64,000 bases of DNA from Spongiibacter pelagi (GTDB lineage Bacteria > Pseudomonadota > Gammaproteobacteria > Pseudomonadales > Spongiibacteraceae): contig NZ_JACXLD010000001.1 in assembly GCF_014705705.1 (NCBI RefSeq), positions 620,001 to 684,000 on the forward strand, read 5' to 3'. Shown in pieces: positions 57,279 to 64,000 of the stretch. Under the pieces are notes generated by a model. The model was given only the letters and a program-made list of their open reading frames with translations, was not told the DNA's origin and made no database searches. The translations under genes and the position numbers were made by a program. Within the stretch, counting starts at the first letter, position 1, and each line of letters starts with the position of its first letter.

Positions 57279-59521
57279 GATTGGCCTCCCGCTTCGGGAT
57301 GTTGTTCAGCCATGCTATAGCCCAAGTTACGCAGCGGAAGTTCACGGATAGTTGCGCCGGTGGCAGCGTAAATTGCATTGGCCAGTGCTGGGCCAACACA
57401 GGGTACACCGATCTCACCTACGCCACCGGGATCTTCGGTGCTGTTGATTAATATGGTTTCCATTTCTGGCGATTCAAACATTCGCAGCACGCGGTAATCA
57501 TCGTAATTGCTCTGCTGAACGACGCCGTCATCAAGGGTGATTTCACCGTAAAAAATACTGCTCAGCGCAAACACGATGGCGGATTCTACTTGGGCAATTA
57601 CCAGATCGGGGTTCACCGCAGTGCCGCAATCAATCGCGCTGGTGATTTTGTGAATGGTGATTTCCTTGTCGGCGGAAATGCTCATCTCCACAACTTGGGC
57701 GATAAAGCTATTCCAGTGCCCCATCAAGGCAATGCCCATAGTTGCTCCGCTGCGAGCTTGGCCCCAGTTGGCGGCGGTTGCGGCAGCGTTTAATACCGCA
57801 AGGTGGCGAGGTGCTTCGCTCAAACGATTGCGACGGAATTGATAGGGATCTTCTCCGGAGCGTGAGGCAATGACATCGAGAAAGGTTTCCTGCGCAAAAA
57901 TATCGGTGTATTTATTCACCGAGCGCATCCACAGCGCGGGCATTTGCAAGTTGGCGACCAGATGGAAGTCCATCAAGACATTGCTGACGTCATAGACAAA
58001 ATTACTGTCGAAGTCGGTCACTTTATCCAGTGCGGGCAGGGTGCCGCCGTTCAGTTCGACCACCTCATCAAATAGTTTTTCGCCGTAGAGAAATGCGGTC
58101 ATATCTTGGGTAACGGAGCGATGGGTCCACGCGCTGATCTCGCCCTGAGTATTTAGTGAGGCGCTCATGCGTACTGCCGCAGCGGGGCGATAAAAGCCGC
58201 CTTTCATATCGTCTTCCCGGCTCCACATAACTTTAACCGGCTTTCTCACGGCGGCGGCAACTTGGCAGGCATCGCGAACGAAATCACCTAACCAATTACC
58301 GCGACGGCCAAAGCCGCCGCCGCAGGGCATGATATGAAAGTTGATCTGGGTCGGTGGCAGACCAAGAATCAGGCTGGCAAATAATTTGTCGAGGGTGGGG
58401 GACTGGGTGCCGGTCCAAATCTCGGCGCGGCTGCCATCGTAGTCGATCACCACGTTGAGTGGCTCCATGGCGGCGTGGGCCTGAAACGGAAAATAGTAAT
58501 CCGCCTGTACCGTTTCGGCTGCGAGCAATTGTGCAGGCACAACTGCGCCGTCTACTCTAATGGGCACGCCGGGTAGGTTCAGTTGCAGCTCGTATTGGCT
58601 GCGCTGCAATTCCGAGTCGGTACGGCTGGCCAGCAATTCATTCCATGTCACCTCAAGGGCCTTGCGGCCTTTTTCTGCCGACCAGAAATCCTCGGCAACT
58701 ACGGCAACGCCAATTGCCAGTTGGTGTACTTCCAATACGCCGGGAACGGCTAATGCGGCATTGCTATCAACGATCAAGGGTTGGCCAGAAAAACGCGGCG
58801 GCCGAGCAATCACCGCAGTCAACATATCCGGAATATCGACGTCGATGCCGTAAATCAGGCTGCCGTCGACTTTGCTGGCGGCATCGAGCCGTTGCTGGCT
58901 GGTGCCAATAATTTTGTATTGCTCGGGTGATTTCAGTTCGGCAGTGGCGGGAATATCAGATTCTTGCGCATCGGCGCTGAGCTCGCCGTAGCTGATGCTG
59001 CGGTTGGTTACGGGGTCGATAACATATCCCGCTTCGGTTTGAAGCCTTGCGGCATCAACTTGCCAACGCGCCGCAGCGGTATTGATCATGAGTTGGCGAA
59101 TGCGAGCGCCGATCTGGCGCTGTGGTTTGTAGTAGCCGCGCATGGACGCACTGGCCACGGTGGATTGCATGGCACTGCCGAAATAGGGGTTGTTGAATTC
59201 AATCGCGACCGGCGAGTGCACGGCTTTAACTTTGCTCCAGTCAGCGTCCAGTTCTTCGGCCACCGCCATGGCAATACCGGTAAGAATACCCTGGCCAATT
59301 TCGGTGGCGCCAACAAACACCGTTAGGCTGTTATCGCTGCCGATTTTGAGAAAGTCGCCAAATTGTTGCTCTACAATCGGGCCGTTATCTTCTGGTTCGC
59401 TGGGGCTTAAATTATTACTGGGCTTGCTGCTTGATCCACCGCAGGCGACTAATAGCCCACCGCCGGCAATGATGCTAAGGCGAAGAAAGTGGCGGCGGCT
59501 CAGAGAGGATTCTGCGCTCAT
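57275..59521 (-). CDS. Isoquinoline 1-oxidoreductase-like molybdopterin-binding subunit
   Basis: 748 aa of the xanthine dehydrogenase superfamily (IorB group). The N-terminus SRRHFLRLSIIAGGGLLVACGG is a twin-arginine signal followed by a lipobox (LVAC), so the mature enzyme may be a Tat-exported lipoprotein. Molybdopterin contacts include GGGFGRRGNWLGDF and GVGEIGVPCVGPALANAIYAATG (Glu is the catalytic residue). It oxidises a nitrogen-heterocyclic or aldehyde substrate, unknown here. The iron-sulfur subunit is immediately upstream (stop and start abut) and the cytochrome downstream. Confidence 0.9.
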   Translation of the reverse strand: MSAESSLSRRHFLRLSIIAGGGLLVACGGSSSKPSNNLSPSEPEDNGPIVEQQFGDFLKIGSDNSLTVFVGATEIGQGILTGIAMAVAEELDADWSKVKAVHSPVAIEFNNPYFGSAMQSTVASASMRGYYKPQRQIGARIRQLMINTAAARWQVDAARLQTEAGYVIDPVTNRSISYGELSADAQESDIPATAELKSPEQYKIIGTSQQRLDAASKVDGSLIYGIDVDIPDMLTAVIARPPRFSGQPLIVDSNAALAVPGVLEVHQLAIGVAVVAEDFWSAEKGRKALEVTWNELLASRTDSELQRSQYELQLNLPGVPIRVDGAVVPAQLLAAETVQADYYFPFQAHAAMEPLNVVIDYDGSRAEIWTGTQSPTLDKLFASLILGLPPTQINFHIMPCGGGFGRRGNWLGDFVRDACQVAAAVRKPVKVMWSREDDMKGGFYRPAAAVRMSASLNTQGEISAWTHRSVTQDMTAFLYGEKLFDEVVELNGGTLPALDKVTDFDSNFVYDVSNVLMDFHLVANLQMPALWMRSVNKYTDIFAQETFLDVIASRSGEDPYQFRRNRLSEAPRHLAVLNAAATAANWGQARSGATMGIALMGHWNSFIAQVVEMSISADKEITIHKITSAIDCGTAVNPDLVIAQVESAIVFALSSIFYGEITLDDGVVQQSNYDDYRVLRMFESPEMETILINSTEDPGGVGEIGVPCVGPALANAIYAATGATIRELPLRNLGYSMAEQHPEAGGQS

Positions 59522-59980
59522 TTACACGCCCCCATTGGCAAGCTTATGTATTGCGCGACGAATTCGAGGGTAGGTACCGCAGCGACAAATATTGCCAGAC
59601 ATGGCTTCGTCAATGTCGCGATCGGTTGGTGTCGGGTTATCGGTCAGTAGCGCGGTAGCGGCCATGATCTGACCGGATTGGCAGTAGCCGCACTGGGGCA
59701 CATTCAGATTCTGCCAAGTTTCTTGCACCTTCGCGCCGACGGCGTCGTAGGCGATATCTTCAATAGTGCGTACCGCTTGCTCGCCTACGGCGCTGATTGG
59801 CGTTACGCAGGCGCGAACTGGATGACCGTCAAGATGCACAGTACAAGCGCCACACAAAGCCTGACCACAGCCGTATTTACTGCCGGTAAGTTTGAGATTT
59901 TCCCGCAATACCCAGAGTAGTGGCTTATCGCCGGGTACATCGACGGTGTGGGAAATGCCATTGACCTGCAAGGTGTACAT
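59522..59980 (-). CDS. Isoquinoline 1-oxidoreductase-like 2Fe-2S subunit
   Basis: 152 aa. The plant-type 2Fe-2S motif is [16 protein letters not shown]. The second cluster has [13 protein letters not shown] and [14 protein letters not shown]. It passes electrons from the molybdenum cofactor of its partner towards the cytochrome. No signal peptide of its own; it is expected to be carried through Tat by the molybdenum subunit. First gene of a three-gene operon. Confidence 0.93.
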   Translation of the reverse strand: MYTLQVNGISHTVDVPGDKPLLWVLRENLKLTGSKYGCGQALCGACTVHLDGHPVRACVTPISAVGEQAVRTIEDIAYDAVGAKVQETWQNLNVPQCGYCQSGQIMAATALLTDNPTPTDRDIDEAMSGNICRCGTYPRIRRAIHKLANGGV

Positions 59981-60174
59981 AAAATCGACTCTAAATCTGA
60001 ACTTATTTTTGAGTTTCTACGCTAATCCTAGCAAATTGGCTCACTTTCGCGGCAAAGAATATTCGGTAGGAAGGGGGAAAATGTCGCAATTTGCTTGTAA
60101 AAGAGCGTCTTGGGAAAGTAAGTGCTCAAGAGCGTGGAAATGAGCTTTTGTGTTTCGATTTTTTTGAAAGCTCG

Positions 60175-61188
60175 TTAGAAGCTAGGCAATTTCAGCGGCG
60201 GCTCTTGTAATACGGAGAGTTGTTCACGCAGGCTCAAAATATGCTCGCCCCAAAAGCGTTCGGTATTAAACCAGGGAAAGGCCTTGGGGAACGCGGGATC
60301 TTGCCAACGCTCGGCCAGCCATGCCGCATGATGCATGAGTCGCAAGCTGCGCAAAGCTTCGATCAGGCGCAATTCGGTGGTGGGGAATTCGCGAAATTCC
60401 TCATAACCTTCAATGAGTTCCAGCATGGCTTTTTGTTGCTGGTCGCGGCTTCCGGAAATGAACATCCATAAATCTTGCATGGCGGGTGCCATGCGACTGT
60501 CGTCAAAATCCACCAACCAGGTTTGCTCATCGCGACACAGAATATTGCCAACATGGGCATCGCCATGACAACGCAATAGGTGCACGGCTTGGCTGCCATA
60601 GGCGTTATCAACCGCCTCAAGGAGTGATGAGCTAACTGTGCGGTAGGCGTCTTTCAGGCTGTCTGGAATAAAGCCCGAGAGAATCAGCTCGCGACTGCGT
60701 ACCCCAAAATCTGCTTGGTTGAGTGTTGGGCGGTGCGCAAAAGGCTGGCGGTCGCCAATCAGATGCAGGCGGCCAAATAAGCGCCCCAGCTGAAACAGGT
60801 TTTCCATATCGTCCAGCGCCGGGGCGTGGCCACCCCGACGAGGATAAATAGCAAAGCGATAGCCGTTGGCAAAAAACAGGGTTTCGCCGTGTGGGTTTTG
60901 CCACGGTGGAATGACTGGAATTTCGGCTTCAGCCAGTTCCTGGGTGAATTGGTGCTCTTCGAGAATCTGCGCATCGCTCCAGCGGCCGGGGCGGTAAAAC
61001 TTCACCACAATGGGCTCGGCTTCTTCCAAGCCAAATTGATAAACACGGTTTTCGTAGCTGTTTAAGGCGAACACTCGCAGGTCGCTGAGCAGGCCTTGGC
61101 TTTCGACGGCATCAATCACTCGGTCGGGATTTAACTCGGTAAATCCCGATGTGGCGGTGAGGGCGTTAGTGTCGTTGCTTGTGCTCAT
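60175..61188 (-). CDS. srkA: Stress response serine/threonine kinase SrkA (YihE/RdoA)
   Basis: 337 aa of the APH/choline-kinase fold. YQFGLEEAEPIVVKFYRPGRW gives the nucleotide-binding Lys. RCHGDAHVGNIL is the catalytic loop and LVDFDDSRMAPAMQDLWMF the DFG-equivalent block. SrkA phosphorylates proteins and counteracts MazF-type death and oxidative stress in E. coli. It lies alone, 51 nt from comF on the same strand. Confidence 0.93.
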   Translation of the reverse strand: MSTSNDTNALTATSGFTELNPDRVIDAVESQGLLSDLRVFALNSYENRVYQFGLEEAEPIVVKFYRPGRWSDAQILEEHQFTQELAEAEIPVIPPWQNPHGETLFFANGYRFAIYPRRGGHAPALDDMENLFQLGRLFGRLHLIGDRQPFAHRPTLNQADFGVRSRELILSGFIPDSLKDAYRTVSSSLLEAVDNAYGSQAVHLLRCHGDAHVGNILCRDEQTWLVDFDDSRMAPAMQDLWMFISGSRDQQQKAMLELIEGYEEFREFPTTELRLIEALRSLRLMHHAAWLAERWQDPAFPKAFPWFNTERFWGEHILSLREQLSVLQEPPLKLPSF

Positions 61189-61239
61189 GGGCGGGATTAT
61201 GACAGAGCTTGATGACGGCGGACACCGCCGCTTTTGCGC

Positions 61240-61950
61240 TTAAGGTGTGCGCGCTAAACACCAGATATCGACACACTTCGCCCCCTGCTCCAGCAAAAGT
61301 TTGGTCAATGTGTTGGCGGTGCTGCCGGTGGTCAGCACATCGTCTACCAGTACTAGATGCTTGCCACAAAGCGCAATCCCATTTTTTAAACTGAAGGCGT
61401 GTTTGAGGTTGCGCTGTCGTTGCGCGGCATTAAGTTGTTGTTGGGCGGGGGTATGGCGATGCCGTTTAAGTGCGTTTGAAATGGGAATGTTCAGGGCCTT
61501 GGACCAGTATTCGGCGAGGATTTGGGATTGGTTAAAGCCTCGTTGCCAGCGCCGACGCCAATGCAGGGGAACCGGAAGTAGTAAATCTGGGGCCGAGTTG
61601 ACCGCTTTGGTGCCGCAGCGGTCTAGCCAGCATTCGGCAAGCACGCGACCACTGGGCTGGTGGCCCTGATATTTAAAGCGCCCGATTACATGATCCAGCG
61701 GAAATTGATATTCCCATGCCGCAAGGCAGCGATGAAATTGGGGTGGCTGTTGCAGGCATTTACCGCAGAGGCTTGCGGTTTCGGTGTCGGCTAGTGGGAG
61801 CGCGCAACGCTGGCAGTGGCGTTTAAGCCAGGGCAGGGATTCCGCGCAGGCGGGGCAAAGATCGCGGGCCGTTTTTGTGGCTTGCTGGCACAGCAGGCAG
61901 TAACCGGGCAATAACAGCGAACTGGCGCGCGGGAGAAATCTGTTAACCAT
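61240..61950 (-). CDS. comF: ComF family phosphoribosyltransferase-like protein
   Basis: 236 aa. N-terminal zinc-binding CLLCQQ...CPAC and CQRC...CGKC clusters, then a type I PRTase domain with LVLVDDVLTTGSTANTL (PRPP loop) and LLPVPLHWRRRWQRGFNQSQIL. ComF-like proteins assist DNA uptake in competent bacteria; in others they are called GntX. Its start codon (61948-61950) lies inside the left half of the BirA-type operator, so it may be co-regulated with biotin genes. The pilMNOPQ genes in this window give another link to DNA uptake. Confidence 0.9.
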   Translation of the reverse strand: MVNRFLPRASSLLLPGYCLLCQQATKTARDLCPACAESLPWLKRHCQRCALPLADTETASLCGKCLQQPPQFHRCLAAWEYQFPLDHVIGRFKYQGHQPSGRVLAECWLDRCGTKAVNSAPDLLLPVPLHWRRRWQRGFNQSQILAEYWSKALNIPISNALKRHRHTPAQQQLNAAQRQRNLKHAFSLKNGIALCGKHLVLVDDVLTTGSTANTLTKLLLEQGAKCVDIWCLARTP

Positions 61951-61971
61951 AAAATCCCTTTCTGGTTGACA
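61941..61971. promoter_or_regulatory. BirA-type biotin operator between comF and bioB
   Basis: TGTTAACC (61941-61948), 15-bp spacer, GGTTGACA (61964-61971), an inverted repeat with one mismatch. It matches the known BirA half-site pattern TGT(A/T)AACC-N15/16-GGTTTACA. The right half contains the bioB -35 box, and the left half overlaps the first codons of comF. Biotinyl-AMP-bound BirA dimers would block both promoters. Confidence 0.75.
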
Positions 61972-61993
61972 GCGGATTTGGCCGCTATATCAT
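61966..61993 (+). promoter_or_regulatory. Promoter of bioB
   Basis: A consensus -35 TTGACA (61966-61971), a 16-bp spacer, and -10 TATCAT (61988-61993). The spacer holds a second inverted repeat, AGCGG-N6-CCGCT (61971-61986). Transcription would start near 62000, about 30 nt before the ATG. Confidence 0.8.
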
Positions 61994-62029
61994 TAGCATC
62001 CTTGTGGTTTTTATGAACTGGGTAGTCTT

Positions 62030-63100
62030 ATGAGTCAAGCAAATCAAACCGCGTCTCTCGGCGCAATCCGTCACGACTGGTCGGCGGCGGAAGTCAAAGC
62101 GCTGTTCGAGCAGCCCTTCAATGATTTGTTATTTCAAGCGCAAACGGTTCACCGCGCTAACTTTGACCCCAATGCGGTTCAAGTTAGTACTCTGCTGTCT
62201 ATTAAAACCGGGGCTTGCCCAGAAGATTGTAAATACTGCCCGCAGAGCAACCGCTACGATACCGGCTTAGAGCAAGAAAAGCTGATGGAAGTGGAAAAGG
62301 TGCTGGCCGAGGCGCGTGCTGCTAAAGCGCAGGGTTCAAGCCGCTTCTGCATGGGTGCCGCGTGGCGCTCGCCCAAGAAAAAAGACATGCCCTACGTCAC
62401 CGCCATGGTTAAGGGCGTGAAGGAAATGGGTCTGGAGACCTGTATGACGCTGGGTATGCTCAGTGCCGAGCAGGCGGCGGAATTGGCTGAGGCCGGTCTG
62501 GATTACTACAACCACAACTTGGATACCTCGCCAGAATACTACGGCGAAATCATTACCACCCGTACTTATGGCGACCGTCTCAATACGTTGGCGAATGTGC
62601 GCGATGCCGGTATTAAAGTATGCAGTGGCGGTATTGTTGGTATGGGCGAGTCCGTGTCTGATCGCGCGGGTCTGCTGATTCAATTAGCGAACTTGCCGGT
62701 TCACCCAGAGAGTGTGCCTATTAATATGCTGGTGCGCGTTGAGGGCACCCCGCTGGCAGAAGAAGCCGATCTGGATGCTTTTGATTTTATTCGCACCATT
62801 GCAGTGGCGCGTATTCTGATGCCGAAATCTCACGTGCGCTTGTCGGCGGGTCGTGAAGAAATGAACGAGCAAATGCATTCGCTGGCGTATTTCGCCGGTG
62901 CTAACTCGATTTTCTACGGCGAAAAACTCCTGACTACGCCCAATCCCAAAGCCAATAAAGACCTGCAATTGTTTGAACGTTTGGGCATCAAGCCAGAGCA
63001 GCGTTGTGTCGAGCAAGATGATGACCAACAGCAGGCGGCGGTCATGGCGGCGGTGGAGAAGCAACAGAACGATAAATTCTTCTACGACGCCACGGCTTAA
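62030..63100 (+). CDS. bioB: Biotin synthase
   Basis: 356 aa radical-SAM enzyme. [13 protein letters not shown] carries the SAM-cluster cysteines (Cys63, 67, 70); [13 protein letters not shown] and [12 protein letters not shown] supply further conserved residues; the 2Fe-2S cysteines are nearby. It inserts sulfur into dethiobiotin to make biotin. First of the bioBF... operon, preceded by the BirA-type operator. The Glu/Gln-rich C-terminus is variable. Confidence 0.97.
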   Translation: MSQANQTASLGAIRHDWSAAEVKALFEQPFNDLLFQAQTVHRANFDPNAVQVSTLLSIKTGACPEDCKYCPQSNRYDTGLEQEKLMEVEKVLAEARAAKAQGSSRFCMGAAWRSPKKKDMPYVTAMVKGVKEMGLETCMTLGMLSAEQAAELAEAGLDYYNHNLDTSPEYYGEIITTRTYGDRLNTLANVRDAGIKVCSGGIVGMGESVSDRAGLLIQLANLPVHPESVPINMLVRVEGTPLAEEADLDAFDFIRTIAVARILMPKSHVRLSAGREEMNEQMHSLAYFAGANSIFYGEKLLTTPNPKANKDLQLFERLGIKPEQRCVEQDDDQQQAAVMAAVEKQQNDKFFYDATA

Positions 63101-63135
63101 ACTTCGCCTGAATAAGGGCGCAAGCACTTAACATC

Positions 63136-64000
63136 ATGTTGGAAACCACTCTGCAGCGGCGTTTGGAAGAACGCCGTTCGCTGTCCCGTTATCGTCAACG
63201 CCGCGAAATTCAGTCGGCGCAGACAAGCCGTTTATCACTGAATGGCCGCGAGTTTTTGCAATTTTGCAGCAATGATTACCTCGGTATTGCCAATCATCCC
63301 AAGCTGATTCAGGCCATGCAGGATGCAGCTGCACAGTTTGGCGTTGGCAGTGGCGCCTCGCATTTGGTCTGTGGCCATTCCAGTCTCCACCACCAACTCG
63401 AGAACCGCCTCGCCGACATTACCGGGCGCGAGCGGGCGCTATTATTCTCCACCGGCTATATGGCCAATCTCGGGGTGATCGCGGGTTTATTGGGCAAGGG
63501 CGATCAGGTATTGGAAGACCGTTTGAATCACGCCTCTTTGCTTGATGGCGGGCTGTTAAGCGGTGCCCGCTTTCAGCGCTTTCAGCACAATAATCTTGAG
63601 GATCTAGAACGCCGATTGATGACGCTGCCTGAACAGGGCGAGCGGCTTATTGTGGTGGATGCGGTGTTTAGTATGGACGGCGATATGGCGCCGCTGCCTG
63701 AGCTGGCAAAACTGGCGCAGCGCTACGATGCGAGTTTGATGGCTGATGATGCGCATGGCTTTGGTGTGCTTGGCAATACTGGCGCGGGCAGTGCCGAATT
63801 TTTTGGCCTGAGTCAGCGAGAATTACCGATTTTAATGGGCACACTTGGTAAAGGCTTGGGCAGCTACGGCGCTTTTGTGGCGGGCAGTGAGACCTTGATC
63901 GAAAGCCTGATCCAGTTTGCCCGGCCCTATATTTACACTACCGCGATGCCGCCGGCGGTCGCCGCAGCAACCCTCGCCGGACTTGATTTGCTGCAAACCG
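63136..64000 (+). CDS. bioF: 8-amino-7-oxononanoate synthase (5' part only)
   Basis: The gene runs off the right edge; 288 codons are visible from the ATG at 63136, 35 nt after bio[16 protein letters not shown] and [19 protein letters not shown] are family hallmarks. [10 protein letters not shown] provides the PLP-binding Asp and His, and [13 protein letters not shown] the PLP-binding Lys. It condenses pimeloyl-ACP and alanine in biotin synthesis. bioH, bioC and bioD would be expected beyond the edge. Confidence 0.96.
   Translation, partial: MLETTLQRRLEERRSLSRYRQRREIQSAQTSRLSLNGREFLQFCSNDYLGIANHPKLIQAMQDAAAQFGVGSGASHLVCGHSSLHHQLENRLADITGRERALLFSTGYMANLGVIAGLLGKGDQVLEDRLNHASLLDGGLLSGARFQRFQHNNLEDLERRLMTLPEQGERLIVVDAVFSMDGDMAPLPELAKLAQRYDASLMADDAHGFGVLGNTGAGSAEFFGLSQRELPILMGTLGKGLGSYGAFVAGSETLIESLIQFARPYIYTTAMPPAVAAATLAGLDLLQT

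Overview
This window is a stretch of gammaproteobacterial chromosome. The evidence is a set of conserved gammaproteobacterial neighbourhoods: pilMNOPQ-aroK-aroB-gltBD-hemE, rpsF-rpsR-DUF2232-rplI-dnaB, and ubiE-ubiJ-ubiB-hisI-hisE-tatABC. The arrangement resembles pseudomonads and marine Cellvibrionales. A Spongiibacteraceae-like marine bacterium is my best guess, by inference only; the genus cannot be fixed from sequence alone. No insertion sequence, prophage, CRISPR array or rRNA operon is visible.

Layout. 1-6.7 kb: start of a TauE/SafE permease, a MocR-type regulator, and a two-gene RND efflux pump. 7.1-11.4 kb: a TonB-dependent receptor and a lipoprotein amidohydrolase, each followed by a clear intrinsic terminator. 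11.5-13.5 kb: the glutathione-dependent formaldehyde pathway (frmA, fghA). 13.5-15.6 kb: an exported zinc carboxypeptidase-like protein, then a toxin-antitoxin pair. 15.8-23 kb: tRNA-Leu(CAG), rnr, rlmB, the S6/S18/L9 ribosomal operon and dnaB. 23-28.3 kb (minus strand): ubiquinone, histidine and Tat genes. 28.4-31.6 kb: a phage lambda P-like protein overlapping a three-repeat DnaT-like protein, divergent from radA. 31.7-48.3 kb: PBP1A, the type IV pilus alignment complex, shikimate genes, glutamate synthase and hemE. 48.3-62 kb: mostly short single-gene or two- to three-gene units (DUF proteins, tag, M48 protease, cysE, a TrmB-like methyltransferase, an ABC-2 exporter, an Ior-type molybdenum oxidoreductase with its cytochrome, srkA, comF). 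62 kb-end: bioB and the start of bioF.

How the genes work together. Most of the window is housekeeping. The most unusual item is the chromosomal pair at 28.4-30.2 kb. Its products look like the helicase-loading module of a phage (lambda P) joined to a primosomal DnaT with three repeats, sitting next to radA and 5.4 kb from dnaB. I suggest, by inference, that it serves as a primosome or helicase-loading system in place of DnaC/DnaT. Regulatory elements read directly from the DNA include a BirA-type operator between comF and bioB, an S6:S18-type leader that sequesters the rpsF ribosome site, direct repeats over an apparently leaderless toxin-antitoxin promoter, and strong sigma70-type promoters for tRNA-Leu, rpsF, gltB and bioB. 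A 36-bp tandem repeat fills the gap between two convergent genes and contains both of their stop codons.
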